Numbered from the stretch's first letter, positions 9,252 to 21,509 are shown. The stretch is DNA of 64,000 bases from Chryseobacterium ginsenosidimutans (GCF_030823405.1 NZ_JAUSXC010000001.1:1161001-1225000); one strand, 5' to 3'. The notes: generated by a model not told the origin, from the letters alone. Translations and numbers: made by a program.

Positions 9252-9698
9252 ATGGCTAAAAAAGTCTTTAAAATGGTAAAGCTTCAGGTGAAAGGTGGCG
9301 CAGCTAACCCTTCTCCACCAGTAGGTCCAGCATTGGGTTCTGCAGGTGTGAACATCATGGAGTTTTGTAAGCAATTTAACGGAAGAACCCAAGATAAGCC
9401 AGGGCAAGTTTTACCTGTAGTAATTACAGTGTACGAAGACAAATCTTTTGAATTCGTTATTAAAACTCCACCTGCAGCGATCCAGCTAATGGATGCAGCT
9501 AAAATCAAAGGAGGTTCCGGAGAACCAAACAGAAACAAAGTAGGTGCAGTTTCTTGGGATCAGGTGAAGAAAATCGCTGAGGATAAAATGACTGACCTTA
9601 ACTGCTTTACAATGGATTCTGCAGTTTCTATGGTTGCAGGTACTGCTAGATCTATGGGATTAAGAGTAACAGGAACTAAACCAACTTTTAACGCTTAA
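9252..9698 (+). CDS. rplK: 50S ribosomal protein L11
   Basis: Ribosomal protein of the GTPase-associated centre of the large subunit, binding 23S rRNA near the L10/L12 stalk. It has 148 residues, close to the usual 140-145. Conserved features include [20 protein letters not shown] near the N-terminus (the thiostrepton-contact domain) and a C-terminal rRNA-binding domain ([10 protein letters not shown]). It is the first gene of the rplK-rplA-rplJ-rplL operon, behind a strong promoter and a leader hairpin. Confidence 0.99.
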   Translation: MAKKVFKMVKLQVKGGAANPSPPVGPALGSAGVNIMEFCKQFNGRTQDKPGQVLPVVITVYEDKSFEFVIKTPPAAIQLMDAAKIKGGSGEPNRNKVGAVSWDQVKKIAEDKMTDLNCFTMDSAVSMVAGTARSMGLRVTGTKPTFNA

Positions 9699-9709
9699 AA
9701 CTATTAGAA

Positions 9710-10402
9710 ATGGCAAAATTGACTAAAAAGCAAAAGGAAGCTTTAAGCAAAGTAGAAAAAGGAAGAATCTATAACCTTGAAGAAGGTTCAGCTCTTGTAA
9801 AAGAAGTGAACACTGCAAAGTTTGATGCTTCTGTAGATATTGCTGTAAGATTGGGTGTAGATCCAAGAAAAGCAAACCAAATGGTAAGAGGTGTTGTATC
9901 TCTTCCTCACGGTACTGGTAAAGATGTTAAAGTATTAGCTCTTGTAACTCCGGATAAAGAAGCTGAAGCTAGAGAAGCTGGTGCTGATTATGTGGGTCTA
10001 GACGAGTACTTACAAAAAATAAAAGACGGTTGGACAGATGTTGACGTTATCGTTACTATGCCTGCTGTTATGGGTAAATTAGGACCTTTGGGTAGAGTTT
10101 TAGGACCAAGAGGTTTGATGCCTAACCCTAAATCAGGTACTGTAACTATGGAAATTGGTAAAGCAGTAACTGAGGTGAAAGCTGGTAAAATTGATTTCAA
10201 AGTAGATAAATATGGTATTATCCACGCTGGTATTGGTAAAGTATCTTTCGATGCTGCTAAAATCAAGGAAAATGCTCAGGAATTGATCTCTACATTGATC
10301 AAAATGAAGCCAACTGCTGCTAAAGGTACTTATGTAAAAAGCATTTATTTGTCTTCTACAATGAGCCCTGGAATTGCAATTGATACTAAAGCTGTTAACT
10401 AA
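9710..10402 (+). CDS. rplA: 50S ribosomal protein L1
   Basis: Forms the mobile L1 stalk of the large subunit that helps release deacylated tRNA. In many bacteria it is also the translational repressor of the rplK-rplA mRNA. It has 230 residues and the signature [20 protein letters not shown] near the middle, as expected for the family. It lies 11 bp after rplK and 17 bp before rplJ, so it is co-transcribed. Nothing unusual is seen. Confidence 0.99.
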   Translation: MAKLTKKQKEALSKVEKGRIYNLEEGSALVKEVNTAKFDASVDIAVRLGVDPRKANQMVRGVVSLPHGTGKDVKVLALVTPDKEAEAREAGADYVGLDEYLQKIKDGWTDVDVIVTMPAVMGKLGPLGRVLGPRGLMPNPKSGTVTMEIGKAVTEVKAGKIDFKVDKYGIIHAGIGKVSFDAAKIKENAQELISTLIKMKPTAAKGTYVKSIYLSSTMSPGIAIDTKAVN

Positions 10403-10419
10403 TATATATCCTTAAGACA

Positions 10420-11004
10420 ATGACAAAAGACCAAAAAGTTGTAGCAATACAAGAGATCAAAGACTTGCTTCAGGATGCAAAAGTAGTATACGTAGCAGAT
10501 CTAGACGGATTAAATGCGGCTAAGTCTTCAGAATTCAGAAGACAGGCTTTCAAACAAAATATCAAAGTAAAAGTGGTGAAAAATACACTTTTGCAAAAAG
10601 CAATGGAACAAATCGAAGGAGTAGATTACTCTGAAATGTTCCAGACTTTTAAAGGAAACTCTGCATTAATGGTTTCTGAGACTGCAAACGGTCCGGCAAA
10701 ATTAATCCAGGGATTCAGAAAGAAAGAAGATAAGCCAGCTTTAAAGTCTGCTTACCTTCAGGAAACGTTCTACGTTGGAGACGAAAACTTAACTGCACTT
10801 GCTAACATCAAGTCTAGAGAAGAAATGATCGGAGAAATCATCGGATTACTTCAATCTCCAATTCAAAGAGTTGTTTCTGCTCTTCAAAACAAATCTGAAA
10901 CAGTAGAAGCTAAAGCTGAAGAAGCTGCACCTGCTGTAGAAGAAACTCCTGCTGAAGCGGCTCCTGCAGCAGAAAGCACGGAAGAAACTCCAAGTGCTGA
11001 ATAA
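10420..11004 (+). CDS. rplJ: 50S ribosomal protein L10
   Basis: Base of the L7/L12 stalk; it binds 23S rRNA and carries L12 dimers on its C-terminal helix. It has 194 residues, about 20-30 more than the usual 165-175. The extra part is an Ala/Glu/Pro-rich tail (from about residue 165, with repeats such as EEAAPAVEETPAEAAP), probably disordered. The N-terminal domain has the typical YVADLDGLNAAKSSEFRRQ start. rplL follows 46 bp later. Confidence 0.98.
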   Translation: MTKDQKVVAIQEIKDLLQDAKVVYVADLDGLNAAKSSEFRRQAFKQNIKVKVVKNTLLQKAMEQIEGVDYSEMFQTFKGNSALMVSETANGPAKLIQGFRKKEDKPALKSAYLQETFYVGDENLTALANIKSREEMIGEIIGLLQSPIQRVVSALQNKSETVEAKAEEAAPAVEETPAEAAPAAESTEETPSAE

Positions 11005-11050
11005 TTACACTCAAGAAATTAAATAAATAATCAACAAAAACATTACAACA

Positions 11051-11416
11051 ATGTCAGATTTAAAAAATTTAGCTGAAACGCTAGTAAACTTAACAGTAAA
11101 AGACGTAAACGAATTAGCAACTATCCTTAAGGATGAGTATGGAATTGAGCCTGCTGCTGCTGCAGTAGTAATGGCTGGTCCTGGTGCTGAAGCTGCTGAA
11201 GAAAAGACTGAATTCGACGTAATTCTTAAGTCTGCAGGTGCATCTAAATTGGCTATCGTTAAATTAGTAAAAGATTTAACTGGTGCTGGTCTTAAAGAAG
11301 CTAAAGATATCGTAGATGGAGCTCCTGCTGCTATCAAAACTGGTATCTCTAAAGACGAAGCTGAAGCTCTTAAGAAGCAATTAGAAGAAGCTGGTGCTGA
11401 AGTAGAATTGAAATAA
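11051..11416 (+). CDS. rplL: 50S ribosomal protein L7/L12
   Basis: Stalk protein that recruits translation factors. It has 121 residues. The N-terminal dimerisation helix pair is followed by an Ala-rich hinge ([18 protein letters not shown]) and the conserved C-terminal domain ([12 protein letters not shown], then [21 protein letters not shown]). It ends the ribosomal-protein operon, and a near-perfect terminator lies 25 bp downstream, so rpoBC is transcribed separately here. Confidence 0.99.
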   Translation: MSDLKNLAETLVNLTVKDVNELATILKDEYGIEPAAAAVVMAGPGAEAAEEKTEFDVILKSAGASKLAIVKLVKDLTGAGLKEAKDIVDGAPAAIKTGISKDEAEALKKQLEEAGAEVELK

Positions 11417-11438
11417 TTCTAGGTTTACCCTAAAAATA

Positions 11439-11469
11439 TGAAGCCTGAGCAAATTGCTCAGGCTTTTTT
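11439..11469 (+). terminator. rplKAJL terminator
   Basis: Perfect 10-bp arms AAGCCTGAGC/GCTCAGGCTT with a 5-nt AT-rich loop are followed by TTTTT. It is one of the strongest intrinsic terminators in the window. Confidence 0.92.
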
Positions 11470-11662
11470 ATATACGCTTGATTTCAAGAATAATTTTTTA
11501 GCCAAAGATTCCGCTACCATATAAGCTATTATAAATATATTATAAGCTTCTCCTGAAGCAGTAGCAGTAATATCACAGACAGAACAATAGATTAGATTTA
11601 TATTAATGTTTAAGAATTTAAACCTTTTAAATTTTAAACATCTAGAAATGAAGTAATTTTAA

Positions 11663-11693
11663 TTTGTAATTTGATAAGTTTTTTGTATCTTTG
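11663..11693 (+). promoter_or_regulatory. rpoBC promoter
   Basis: TTTG (11663-11666), a 19-bp spacer and TATCTTTG (11686-11693) repeat the architecture of the rplK promoter exactly. It implies a leader of about 315 nt before rpoB. Confidence 0.8.
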
Positions 11694-11699
11694 CTCCTC

Positions 11700-12014
11700 T
11701 TTTGGCGCGAATAATTGTTTGTAAATCTATAAAATACTAAATATCACCTCTTTCATTAAGTGAAGGGGATTTTGTGTATATAGATATTACGGCGAATCTG
11801 CTTCAAAAGTAATAAAAATATTTTGCATTACGCTGTGAAAAGATATACCAGCGTTGCAGTTAGGAATAAGATTCTGAGAATCAAGAGAAAAAAATAAAGA
11901 CTATTTCTAATAGCGCCAAACATTATAAGGTCTTTTGGTTTTTTCTTCTCTCTTTTCTTTTTTCTGATATTTTTTTGTAAATCAAAATATTTTTTAACCT
12001 TTCTTAAAAGTTTT
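11700..12014 (+). other. Long structured rpoB leader
   Basis: This 315-nt stretch between the promoter and the rpoB ATG holds no convincing reading frame. It contains a hairpin with arms at 11824-11835 and 11849-11858 (ACGCTG/CAGCGT extended by TGCA/TGCA around a 2-nt bulge), a second small hairpin GATTC-TGA-GAATC at 11870-11882, and a pyrimidine-rich run (11940-11962) just before the start. It may control rpoBC expression after transcription initiation, but no known riboswitch or leader class was recognised. Confidence 0.5.
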
Positions 12015-15000
12015 ATGAGTAAAACAACACCTACAATTAGGGGAAATCAGAGAGTTAACTTCTCTTCAGCGAAAGGGAAAATCATCACTCCGGACTTCTT
12101 GGATATCCAAATTGAGTCTTTCAGTGAGTTTTTCCAGCTTGATACGCTTCCTGAAGACAGAACAGACGAAGGTTTGTACAAAACTTTCCAGGAAAATTTC
12201 CCGATTACCGATTCTAGAAACCAGTTTGTATTGGAGTTCTTAGATTATTTGGTAGATTCACCACGTTATTCAATCGATGAGTGTGTGGAAAGAGGATTGA
12301 CATATTCAGTGCCTCTTAAAGCAAGACTTAAATTGTATTGTACAGATCCTGAACATGAGGATTTCCAAACTGTGGTTCAGGATGTATATTTAGGACCGGT
12401 TCCTTACATGACACCTAGTGGATCTTTCATCATCAATGGTGCTGAGAGAGTTATCGTTACGCAGCTTCACCGTTCACCTGGTGTATTCTTCGGACAGACT
12501 TACCACGCAAACGGAACCAAACTTTACTATTCAAGAATTATCCCTTTCAAAGGATCTTGGATGGAATTTACTACGGATATCAACAGCGTAATGTACGCGT
12601 ATATCGACCGTAAGAAAAAGTTACCATTAACAACTTTATTAAGAGCGATCGGATTCGAATCTGATAAAGACATTCTTCAGATCTTCGACCTTGCGGAAGA
12701 AGTGAAGGTTTCTAAAGCTGCCCTTAAAAAAGTAGAAGGAAGAACATTGGCTGCGAGAGTATTGAACACTTGGTTCGAGGATTTCGTAGACGAAGATACA
12801 GGTGAAGTTGTTTCTATCGAAAGAAACGAAATCATCCTAGACAGAGAAACTATTCTTGAAAAAGAACATTTAGATCTTATTTTGGATGCTGGTGTGAAAT
12901 CTATCCTGATTCACAAAGAAAACAGCAACGAATTCTCTATCATCCAGAATACGTTACAAAAAGACCCTACTAACTCTGAAAAAGAAGCGGTAGAGTATAT
13001 TTATCGTCAGTTAAGAAATGCAGATCCACCAGATGAGGAAACTGCAAGAGGAATCATTGAAAAATTATTCTTCTCTGAGCAAAGATATTCATTGGGTGAA
13101 GTTGGACGTTACAGACTAAACAAAAAATTAGGTCTGAATATCCCAACTACAACCGAGGTTCTTACAAAAGAGGATATCATTGCGATTGTAAGACACTTGA
13201 TCGAGCTTGTAAACTCTAAAGCAGAGGTTGATGATATCGATCACTTATCAAACAGAAGAATTAAAACTGTTGGTGAGCAATTAGCAGGACAGTTCGGTGT
13301 AGGTCTTTCAAGAATTGCAAGAACAATTAAGGAAAGAATGAACGTTAGAGATAACGAAATCTTTACTCCGCTTGATCTTGTTAATGCTAAGACTTTAACA
13401 TCTGTAATTAACTCGTTCTTTGGTACCAACCAGCTTTCTCAGTTTATGGACCAAACCAACCCATTGTCAGAAATCACGCACAAGCGTAGACTTTCTGCAC
13501 TAGGACCTGGTGGTTTATCGAGAGAAAGAGCAGGTTTCGAGGTGCGTGACGTTCACCATACTCACTACGGAAGAATTTGTCCGATTGAAACTCCGGAAGG
13601 ACCAAACATCGGTTTGATTTCATCTTTAGGTATTTATGCTAAAATCAACAGACTTGGTTTCATCGAAACTCCATATAGAAAAGTAGCTGATAGTAAGATT
13701 GATCTTACTGCTGATCCTATTTATCTGAATGCAGAAGATGAAGAAGATAAAGTAATTGCTCAGGCAAACGTTGAATTGAGCGATAACGGAGATTTCTTGA
13801 CAGACAGAATTATTGCAAGACTAGATGGTGACTACCCGGTAGTTGAGCCTTCTCAGGTTAACCTTATTGACGTTGCACCAAACCAGATTTCTGGTATTTC
13901 AGCTTCATTGATTCCTTTCTTGGAACATGATGATGCGAACCGTGCATTGATGGGATCAAACATGATGCGTCAGGCAGTTCCTTTATTGAAGCCACAAGCT
14001 CCGATTGTAGGTACGGGTCTGGAACAGCAAGTTGCAAAAGATTCTAGAATTTTGATCAATGCTGAAGGTACAGGTACTGTAGAATATGTAGATGCTGATA
14101 AGATTACTATTAAATATGAAAGAAGCGATGATGAAGATTTAGTATCATTCGAATCTGCTACAAAAACATATAACTTAACGAAGTTTAGAAAAACCAACCA
14201 GAGTACAACAATTACCCTAAGACCAAACGTAAGAGTAGGTGATGTAGTGGAAAAAGGACAGGTACTTTGCGACGGTTATGCTACTGAAAAAGGAGAATTG
14301 GCTCTTGGTAGAAACTTAGTGGTTGCGTTCATGCCTTGGAAGGGTTACAACTTTGAGGATGCAATCGTAATCAACGAAAAAGTTGTACGTGAAGACTGGT
14401 TTACTTCAATCCACGTGGATGAATACTCTCTTGAAGTTCGTGATACCAAATTAGGTATGGAAGAACTTACAGCAGATATTCCAAACGTTTCTGAAGAAGC
14501 TACTAAAGATCTTGACGAAAACGGTATGATCAGAATTGGTGCTGATGTGAAACCTGGAGACATTATGATCGGTAAGATCACTCCAAAAGGTGAATCAGAC
14601 CCAACTCCTGAAGAAAAACTTCTTAGAGCAATTTTCGGTGACAAAGCTGGTGATGTTAAGGATGCTTCATTGAAAGCGGACTCTTCATTAAGAGGTGTTG
14701 TTATCAACAAAAAATTGTTCTCTAGAAATATTAAAGACAAAAAGAAAAGAACTGAAGAAAAACTTAAGCTTGAAGAGATTGAAAACACTTACAAGGCTAA
14801 GTTTGATGAGTTGAGAAATACTTTAATCGAAAAATTAAACACTTTAGTTAGCGGTAAAACTTCTCAGGGAGTTACTAATGACTTAGATGAAGAAATTATC
14901 GGTAAAGGTGTGAAATTCACTCACAAATTATTGACTTCAGTTGAAGATTATGTAAACGTTAGCGGTTCAGACTGGACAGTTGATAACGATAAGAATGAAT

Positions 15001-15836
15001 TAATCAAACAGTTAATTCACAATTATAAAATCAAATTCAATGATATTCAAGGGGTTAAAAACCGTGAGAAATTTGCAATTTCTATCGGAGATGAGCTTCC
15101 TGCAGGTATTATGAAGTTGGCTAAAGTTTATATCGCTAAGAAACGTAAGTTGAATGTAGGGGATAAAATGGCAGGACGTCACGGTAACAAAGGTATCGTT
15201 TCAAGAATCGTTCGTGAAGAAGATATGCCATTCCTTGAAGACGGAACACCGGTAGATATCGTATTGAATCCACTAGGGGTACCTTCTCGTATGAACATCG
15301 GTCAGATTTATGAAACAGTTCTTGGATGGGCTGGTCAGAAATTAGGATTGACGTTCGCTACACCAATCTTTGACGGTGCAACTCTTGATCAGATTACTGA
15401 ATATACAGAAAAAGCAGGTCTTCCTAAATTCGGTCACACTTATCTTTATGATGGTGGTACAGGAGAAAGATTTACACAGGCTGCTACAGTAGGTATTATC
15501 TATATGTTGAAATTAGGGCACATGGTTGATGATAAGATGCACGCACGTTCTATCGGACCTTACTCATTGATTACTCAGCAGCCGTTAGGAGGTAAAGCTC
15601 AGTTCGGTGGTCAGAGATTCGGAGAGATGGAGGTTTGGGCTCTTGAAGCATTCGGAGCATCGAATATCCTTAGAGAGATCCTTACTGTGAAGTCGGATGA
15701 CGTAATTGGTAGAGCAAAAACTTATGAAGCAATTGCAAAAGGTGAATCTATGCCAGAACCTGGTATTCCGGAATCATTCAATGTATTACTTCACGAGTTA
15801 CAAGGACTTGGACTTGATGTAAGACTTGAGGAATAA
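12015..15836 (+). CDS. rpoB: DNA-directed RNA polymerase subunit beta
   Basis: Catalytic beta subunit of RNA polymerase, 1273 residues, complete. The rifampicin-binding region (about residues 467-500: [15 protein letters not shown], then [20 protein letters not shown]) keeps the residues usual for sensitive enzymes (Asp in FMDQ, His in THKRR, Ser in RLSALG). Further conserved blocks are [11 protein letters not shown] and the C-terminal [20 protein letters not shown]. The start at ATG 12015 follows the long leader. rpoC follows 82 bp later. A rifamycin-inactivating gene (arr) lies elsewhere in the window. Confidence 0.99.
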   Translation: MSKTTPTIRGNQRVNFSSAKGKIITPDFLDIQIESFSEFFQLDTLPEDRTDEGLYKTFQENFPITDSRNQFVLEFLDYLVDSPRYSIDECVERGLTYSVPLKARLKLYCTDPEHEDFQTVVQDVYLGPVPYMTPSGSFIINGAERVIVTQLHRSPGVFFGQTYHANGTKLYYSRIIPFKGSWMEFTTDINSVMYAYIDRKKKLPLTTLLRAIGFESDKDILQIFDLAEEVKVSKAALKKVEGRTLAARVLNTWFEDFVDEDTGEVVSIERNEIILDRETILEKEHLDLILDAGVKSILIHKENSNEFSIIQNTLQKDPTNSEKEAVEYIYRQLRNADPPDEETARGIIEKLFFSEQRYSLGEVGRYRLNKKLGLNIPTTTEVLTKEDIIAIVRHLIELVNSKAEVDDIDHLSNRRIKTVGEQLAGQFGVGLSRIARTIKERMNVRDNEIFTPLDLVNAKTLTSVINSFFGTNQLSQFMDQTNPLSEITHKRRLSALGPGGLSRERAGFEVRDVHHTHYGRICPIETPEGPNIGLISSLGIYAKINRLGFIETPYRKVADSKIDLTADPIYLNAEDEEDKVIAQANVELSDNGDFLTDRIIARLDGDYPVVEPSQVNLIDVAPNQISGISASLIPFLEHDDANRALMGSNMMRQAVPLLKPQAPIVGTGLEQQVAKDSRILINAEGTGTVEYVDADKITIKYERSDDEDLVSFESATKTYNLTKFRKTNQSTTITLRPNVRVGDVVEKGQVLCDGYATEKGELALGRNLVVAFMPWKGYNFEDAIVINEKVVREDWFTSIHVDEYSLEVRDTKLGMEELTADIPNVSEEATKDLDENGMIRIGADVKPGDIMIGKITPKGESDPTPEEKLLRAIFGDKAGDVKDASLKADSSLRGVVINKKLFSRNIKDKKKRTEEKLKLEEIENTYKAKFDELRNTLIEKLNTLVSGKTSQGVTNDLDEEIIGKGVKFTHKLLTSVEDYVNVSGSDWTVDNDKNELIKQLIHNYKIKFNDIQGVKNREKFAISIGDELPAGIMKLAKVYIAKKRKLNVGDKMAGRHGNKGIVSRIVREEDMPFLEDGTPVDIVLNPLGVPSRMNIGQIYETVLGWAGQKLGLTFATPIFDGATLDQITEYTEKAGLPKFGHTYLYDGGTGERFTQAATVGIIYMLKLGHMVDDKMHARSIGPYSLITQQPLGGKAQFGGQRFGEMEVWALEAFGASNILREILTVKSDDVIGRAKTYEAIAKGESMPEPGIPESFNVLLHELQGLGLDVRLEE

Positions 15837-15873
15837 TTTTAAATTTTGAGTATTGAATTTTGAATCAATTCAG

Positions 15874-15917
15874 AATTTATAATCCAAAATTTATAATCCA
15901 AAATCTAAAATCTAAAA
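15874..15917 (+). repeat. Short AT-rich tandem repeats between rpoB and rpoC
   Basis: ATTTATAATCCAAA occurs twice in tandem and is followed by ATCTAAA twice, directly before the rpoC start codon. This is replication-slippage type repetition in an otherwise ordinary spacer. Confidence 0.75.
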
Positions 15918-15918
15918 A

Positions 15919-18900
15919 ATGTCAAATAAAAATAAATCAAGTAGATTTAATAAAATAACCATCGGTTTAGCTTCGCCGGAATCGATTCTTCAGGAGTCGA
16001 GAGGGGAAGTTCTTAAACCGGAAACTATCAACTACAGAACGCACAAACCTGAAAGAGACGGTTTGTTCTGTGAAAAAATCTTTGGTCCTGTGAAGGATTA
16101 CGAATGTGCTTGTGGTAAATACAAGAGAATTCGTTACAAGGGGATCGTTTGTGACCGTTGTGGTGTAGAGGTTACGGAGAAAAAAGTACGTAGAGAAAGA
16201 ATCGGACATATCGGTTTGGTAGTTCCTATTGCTCACATCTGGTATTTCCGTTCTTTACCAAACAAAATCGGTTACCTTTTGGGTATTCCTTCTAAGAAAT
16301 TAGATATGATCATCTATTACGAGAGATATGTTGTTATTCAGCAAGGTATCGCTAAGAAATTAGATGGTTCTGATTTTGATGATAAAGAATTCCTTACAGA
16401 AGAAGAATACCTTGATATCATGGAAACTCTTCCTGTAGAAAACCAATATCTTGATGATTCCGATCCAAACAAATTCATCGCCAAAATGGGTGCTGAAGCT
16501 GTTGAGGAATTACTAAAAAGAATTGATCTTGATGCATTGTCTTTCGATTTGAGACATAAAGCTCACAACGAAGGTTCTAAACAAAGAAGAACTGAAGCTC
16601 TGAAAAGATTGAACGTAGTAGAAGCATTGAGAGGTGCTAATACAAGAATGATCAACAGACCGGAGTGGATGATTATGCGTGTGCTTCCTGTAATACCACC
16701 AGAATTAAGACCATTAGTTCCGTTGGATGGAGGACGTTTCGCAACTTCTGACTTAAATGACCTTTATAGAAGAGTAATTATCAGAAACAACCGTTTGAAG
16801 AGATTATTGGAGATCAAAGCTCCAGAAGTAATCTTGAGAAATGAGAAGCGTATGCTTCAGGAATCAGTAGATTCATTATTTGATAATACAAGAAAATCTT
16901 CTGCTGTAAAATCTGAATCAAACAGACCATTGAAATCACTTTCAGATTCATTGAAAGGTAAGCAAGGTCGTTTCCGTCAGAACTTACTAGGGAAAAGGGT
17001 AGATTACTCTGCGCGTTCGGTAATTGTTGTAGGTCCAAACTTACAGCTTCACGAATGTGGTATTCCTAAAGATATGGCAGCTGAACTTTACAAACCGTTT
17101 ATCATCAGAAAACTGATTGAAAGAGGAATTGTAAAAACAGTAAAATCTGCAAAAAGAATTATTGACAGAAAAGAACCTGTAGTTTATGATATCTTAGAAG
17201 GTGTAATGAAAGGTCACCCTGTTTTATTAAACAGAGCGCCTACTTTGCACAGACTTGGTATCCAGGCTTTCCAACCTAAGATGATCGAAGGTAAGGCAAT
17301 CCAATTACACCCGTTAGTAACAACCGCCTTCAATGCCGATTTCGATGGTGACCAGATGGCGGTACATTTACCGTTAGGTCCTGAAGCGATCCTTGAAGCT
17401 CAGTTATTGATGTTAGGTTCTCAGAATATCTTGAACCCTGCAAACGGTTCTCCAATTACGGTACCTTCTCAGGACATGGTTCTTGGTCTTTATTTCATGA
17501 CCAAAGAATTAGCTTCTACAGAAGAGAAAAAAGTTTTGGGGGAAGGTCTTGCATTCTATTCTCCGGAAGAAGCGGAAATCGCTTATGCGGAAGGTAGAGT
17601 TTCATTGAACGCTAAGGTAAGATGTAGACTACCGGTAAAAGAAGATGGTCAAATTTCAACAAAATTGATCGAAACTTCTGTAGGTAGAATTTTATTCAAC
17701 CAGATCGTTCCTAAACAGTCAGGATATATTAATGAACTTCTTACTAAGAAATCATTAAGAAATGTTATCGGTAAAGTACTTGCTGATACAGATTTCCCTA
17801 CAACTGTGAAGTTCTTGGATGCAATGAAAGACTTAGGGTATTCAAATGCATTCAAAGGAGGTCTTTCTTTCTCATTAGGTGACATCGTTGTTCCTGTTGA
17901 GAAAAAGAAAATGATCGCAACATCTATTGAAACTGTAGACGAAATTAGAGCCAACTATAACATGGGTCTAATTACAGATACAGAACGTTATAATCAGGTA
18001 ATCGACGTTTGGACAAACACCAACGCAGGATTAACTGAAATGATCATGAGCAGAATGAAAGTTGACCAAGGTGGATTCAATTCTGTATATATGATGCTTG
18101 ACTCTGGAGCAAGGGGTTCTAAGGAACAGATCCGTCAGTTATCAGGGATGAGAGGTTTGATGGCAAAACCGCAGAAAGCTGGTTCTACCGGTGCGGAAAT
18201 TATCGAAAACCCGATTCTTGCAAACTTTAAGGAAGGTCTCTCGATCTTAGAATACTTTATCTCTACCCACGGTGCTCGTAAGGGTCTTGCGGATACCGCT
18301 CTTAAGACTGCCGATGCGGGTTACTTGACTAGAAGATTGGTAGACGTTGCTCAGGATGTTATTGTTACAGAAAATGACTGTGGTACTTTAAGAGGTACAG
18401 AAGTTACTGCACTTAAGAAAAATGACGAGATTGTTGAAAAAATCTCTGAAAGAATCTTAGGTAGAGTTTCTCTACATAATATTTATGATCCTGAAACAGA
18501 TGAGTTAATTGCTGAGGCAGATCAGATTATCAACGAAGCTTTAGCTAAGAGAATTGAAGCAACAGGATTAGAAGCTGTTGAAGTTCGTTCACCACTTACT
18601 TGTGAAGCTAAGAAAGGTATCTGTGCAAAATGTTACGGTAGAAACTTAGCAACAGGTAAGCCTATTCATATGGGTGAAGCTGTTGGTGTAATCGGTGCAC
18701 AATCTATTGGTGAGCCGGGAACTCAGTTGACATTGAGAACTTTCCACCAAGGAGGGGTTTCAACAAACGTTTCAGAAAATCCATCTATTGTAGCCAGAAG
18801 AGACGGTATCGTAGAATTGGATGAAGTAAGAACAATTACTTCTGAAGATGAAAATGGTAATACTGCTGAAGTAGTGGTTTCACGTACAACAGAATTCAGA

Positions 18901-20184
18901 TTGGTTGCTGATAGTGAGTCAAAAACTCCATTAATGATTGCCAATGTCCCTTACGGATCTATATTAGCTGTAAAACCAGGTGATAGAGTGAAAAAAGGTG
19001 ATATTATCTGTAAATGGGATCCGTATAACGCGGTAATTATTGCAGAAAATGCTGGTAAGGTAGAATATGAAGATATCATCCAGGGTATTTCATTCCAATT
19101 GGAAATTGACGAACAGACAGGATTCGAAGAGAAAGTAATCTCTGAATCTAGAAATAAGAAAGCCGTACCTACATTGAAGGTGGTAGATTCTAAAGGGGTT
19201 GAGCAGAAAGGCTACAACTTACCGGTAGGAGCCCACTTAATGGTAAACGATGGTGAAAAAATTAAAGCGGGTAGAGTTTTAATCAAGATCCCAAGAAAAG
19301 CTGCAAAGACAGGGGATATCACCGGAGGTCTTCCAAGAGTTACCGAATTATTTGAAGCTAGAAACCCTTCAAACCCGGCGGTTGTTACAGAAATCGATGG
19401 GGTAGTTTCTTACGGAAAAATCAAAAGAGGTAACCGTGAACTTATCGTTGAGGCTAAAACTGGTGAGAGAAAAATTTATTTAGTTAAATTATCAAACCAG
19501 ATCTTGGTTCAGGAGAATGACTTCGTAAGAGCTGGTTCGCCACTTTCTGACGGATCAATCACTCCGGACGATATTTTAAGAATTAAAGGTCCAACTGCGG
19601 TTCAGGAATACTTAGTAAACGAAATTCAAGAAGTTTACCGTCTGCAAGGGGTAAAAATCGATGACAAGCACTTTGAAATCATTGTAAGACAGATGATGAC
19701 AAAAGTATCTATTGTTGACGGAGGTGATACTCAGTTCCTTGAAGGAGCTCTTGAGCATAAGTATGACTTCTTAGAAGAAAACAACAGAGTATTCGGTCTT
19801 AAAGTAGTAATGGATGCGGGAGATTCTAAAGCTTTCCAACCGGGTCAGATGATTACTGCAAGAGAATTAAGAGATGAAAACTCTAAGTTGAAGCGTGAAG
19901 ATCAGGCTTTAGTTCAAGTAAGAGAAGCTTTACCGGCTACAGCAACGCCTGTATTGCAGGGTATTACAAGAGCAGCTCTTCAGACTAAATCATTCATGTC
20001 TGCAGCATCATTCCAAGAGACAACTAAAGTTCTAAACGAAGCAGCAGTTGCTGGTAAGATAGATTACTTGAGCGGTCTTAAAGAAAATGTAATTGTAGGA
20101 CACAGAATTCCTGCAGGTACAGGTCTTAAGGAATATCAGAATGTGATCGTAGGTTCTAAAAAAGAATTTGAAGATCTTAACTAA
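15919..20184 (+). CDS. rpoC: DNA-directed RNA polymerase subunit beta'
   Basis: Largest RNA polymerase subunit, holding the active-site Mg2+. It has 1421 residues, normal for Bacteroidota. Near the N-terminus is the first zinc site ([20 protein letters not shown]), then the bridge to the catalytic motif [12 protein letters not shown] (about residue 470), and later the second zinc site ([19 protein letters not shown]). The trigger-loop region with [19 protein letters not shown] is intact. It is co-transcribed with rpoB and followed by a DUF3467 gene. Confidence 0.99.
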   Translation: MSNKNKSSRFNKITIGLASPESILQESRGEVLKPETINYRTHKPERDGLFCEKIFGPVKDYECACGKYKRIRYKGIVCDRCGVEVTEKKVRRERIGHIGLVVPIAHIWYFRSLPNKIGYLLGIPSKKLDMIIYYERYVVIQQGIAKKLDGSDFDDKEFLTEEEYLDIMETLPVENQYLDDSDPNKFIAKMGAEAVEELLKRIDLDALSFDLRHKAHNEGSKQRRTEALKRLNVVEALRGANTRMINRPEWMIMRVLPVIPPELRPLVPLDGGRFATSDLNDLYRRVIIRNNRLKRLLEIKAPEVILRNEKRMLQESVDSLFDNTRKSSAVKSESNRPLKSLSDSLKGKQGRFRQNLLGKRVDYSARSVIVVGPNLQLHECGIPKDMAAELYKPFIIRKLIERGIVKTVKSAKRIIDRKEPVVYDILEGVMKGHPVLLNRAPTLHRLGIQAFQPKMIEGKAIQLHPLVTTAFNADFDGDQMAVHLPLGPEAILEAQLLMLGSQNILNPANGSPITVPSQDMVLGLYFMTKELASTEEKKVLGEGLAFYSPEEAEIAYAEGRVSLNAKVRCRLPVKEDGQISTKLIETSVGRILFNQIVPKQSGYINELLTKKSLRNVIGKVLADTDFPTTVKFLDAMKDLGYSNAFKGGLSFSLGDIVVPVEKKKMIATSIETVDEIRANYNMGLITDTERYNQVIDVWTNTNAGLTEMIMSRMKVDQGGFNSVYMMLDSGARGSKEQIRQLSGMRGLMAKPQKAGSTGAEIIENPILANFKEGLSILEYFISTHGARKGLADTALKTADAGYLTRRLVDVAQDVIVTENDCGTLRGTEVTALKKNDEIVEKISERILGRVSLHNIYDPETDELIAEADQIINEALAKRIEATGLEAVEVRSPLTCEAKKGICAKCYGRNLATGKPIHMGEAVGVIGAQSIGEPGTQLTLRTFHQGGVSTNVSENPSIVARRDGIVELDEVRTITSEDENGNTAEVVVSRTTEFRLVADSESKTPLMIANVPYGSILAVKPGDRVKKGDIICKWDPYNAVIIAENAGKVEYEDIIQGISFQLEIDEQTGFEEKVISESRNKKAVPTLKVVDSKGVEQKGYNLPVGAHLMVNDGEKIKAGRVLIKIPRKAAKTGDITGGLPRVTELFEARNPSNPAVVTEIDGVVSYGKIKRGNRELIVEAKTGERKIYLVKLSNQILVQENDFVRAGSPLSDGSITPDDILRIKGPTAVQEYLVNEIQEVYRLQGVKIDDKHFEIIVRQMMTKVSIVDGGDTQFLEGALEHKYDFLEENNRVFGLKVVMDAGDSKAFQPGQMITARELRDENSKLKREDQALVQVREALPATATPVLQGITRAALQTKSFMSAASFQETTKVLNEAAVAGKIDYLSGLKENVIVGHRIPAGTGLKEYQNVIVGSKKEFEDLN

Positions 20185-20272
20185 AATTAATGATTCGGAA
20201 ATTTGAGGTTTGGATTTATTTTTATATTTTCACAACCTCAAAATTTCGAATAAAAAAAATATTTTATAAAAA

Positions 20273-20578
20273 ATGGACAACAATCAAAATCCACAAGACG
20301 GAAACATCAACATCGAATTGAACGAAATGGTAGCTGCTGGAGTTTATGCTAACTTAGCATTGGTAAACCACTCTCCATCTGAGTTCGTAGTAGATTTCAT
20401 CCAGTTAATGCCGGGTGTTCAACAAGCGAAAGTAAGATCAAGAATCATTCTTGCTCCACTTCACGCTAAGAGAGTGCTTTCTGCTCTTCAACAAAACATC
20501 ACTAATTACGAGCAGCAATTCGGAGAGATCAAAGAAGTTGAGCCTTTCGTATTAGGTGGAAACAACGTACAAGCTTAA
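20273..20578 (+). CDS. DUF3467 domain-containing protein
   Basis: A 101-residue protein of the DUF3467 family, conserved directly downstream of rpoC in many Bacteroidota. Typical family features are the acidic start (NIELNEMVAAGVYANLALV), the HSPSEFVVDFIQLMPG core and the KVRSRIILAPLHAKRVL stretch. No enzymatic motif, signal peptide or membrane segment is seen, so it is probably cytoplasmic. Its molecular role is unknown; the linkage to rpoBC suggests a connection with transcription, but that is only context. A clear terminator follows. Confidence 0.9.
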   Translation: MDNNQNPQDGNINIELNEMVAAGVYANLALVNHSPSEFVVDFIQLMPGVQQAKVRSRIILAPLHAKRVLSALQQNITNYEQQFGEIKEVEPFVLGGNNVQA

Positions 20579-20600
20579 GATTTTTCTTAACATACATAAG

Positions 20601-20631
20601 ATGCCTCAATTTTTATTGAGGCATTTTTTTT
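20601..20631 (+). terminator. rpoBC-DUF3467 terminator
   Basis: Perfect arms ATGCCTCAAT/ATTGAGGCAT with a 4-nt T loop are followed by at least seven T. A strong intrinsic terminator. Confidence 0.92.
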
Positions 20632-20781
20632 GTATAAAACTTAAATTTGATATTGAAAATCAACGGAATGAAAATTCCCTTCCTTTGGGGTGATTAAAAT
20701 ATTCAGAATCTCAAAAAATTCCTATTATCATTAAATAACCGTAATAGATAAAAAATCTGTCATAAGAATTTCCTAATTTTA

Positions 20782-20789
20782 TATCTTTG
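20782..20789 (+). promoter_or_regulatory. Promoter -7 box of the Crp/Fnr-type gene
   Basis: TATCTTTG matches TAnnTTTG and lies 23 bp before the ATG at 20813. A clear TTTG at -33 is missing, so activity may depend on other signals. Confidence 0.5.
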
Positions 20790-20812
20790 TTTTTAGATAT
20801 GATATAAAGGAT

Positions 20813-21457
20813 ATGATAAATAATCAATTTATTCTCAATAAATTCGGCTTTTTGGGTACCGATTTTTCAAATGAACTCAATAAACACGCCATAATCTCAG
20901 ATGTTAAAGCAAAAACTGAAATTGTAAGAGAAGGCCAAAAAAATAAATTTGTTCCGTTTTTAATAAAAGGTTCGATCAGAGTTTTCACTTTAAACGACGG
21001 GAGAGAGCTTATTTATTATTATTTAAGAGCAAATGACAGTTGTTTAATGACGTTTTCATCCATTTTCACCGATTATATAAGCCGAGTTTATGCGATTGCG
21101 GAAGAAGATTCTGAAGTAATGCTGATTCCGGTTTCTGTAATTCATGAATGGCTGATTAAATTTCCACAGATCAACAGAGTTTTTTATGGTGAATACGAAA
21201 AAAGATTCATCGATGTCATGAATATGGTCAATGATGCCGTTTTCCACAGGCTTGATAAAAGAGTTTTAAATTATATCAGACAACAGATTTCAATCACAGG
21301 AAACAATCCGATTAAGCTTACACACAGAGAAATTGCCAATCATTTGGGAACTTCTCGCGAAGTTATCAGTAGAGTATTGAAAAAAATGGAAAATGAAGGG
21401 GAACTTGCTCAAAAGAAAGAGGGCATAAGTATAAATGAGCTTGTTAAGAAATTTTGA
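20813..21457 (+). CDS. Crp/Fnr family transcriptional regulator
   Basis: A 214-residue regulator with an N-terminal cyclic-nucleotide-binding-type beta-roll (residues about 30-120, with REGQKNKFVPFLIKGSIRVF), a long dimerisation helix, and a C-terminal winged helix with the recognition pattern LTHREIANHLGTSREVISRVLKKM. No Fe-S cysteine cluster is present (only one Cys, in DSCLMTF), so it is not a classical FNR oxygen sensor. Many Bacteroidota relatives with the SCL motif occur, ligand unknown. It stands directly upstream of two transcription units whose promoters carry GTGA-N6-TCAC palindromes, the CRP-type half-sites, so it is their likely regulator (inference). Confidence 0.92.
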   Translation: MINNQFILNKFGFLGTDFSNELNKHAIISDVKAKTEIVREGQKNKFVPFLIKGSIRVFTLNDGRELIYYYLRANDSCLMTFSSIFTDYISRVYAIAEEDSEVMLIPVSVIHEWLIKFPQINRVFYGEYEKRFIDVMNMVNDAVFHRLDKRVLNYIRQQISITGNNPIKLTHREIANHLGTSREVISRVLKKMENEGELAQKKEGISINELVKKF

Positions 21458-21509
21458 TTTATAAAGTTTTGAGTATTTTTCTAATTTAATTGATAAAATA
21501 ACACGATAA

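Noticed and set aside
20813..21457. Classical FNR oxygen sensor
   Set aside because: The N-terminal cysteine cluster for a 4Fe-4S centre is absent; only one Cys is found.
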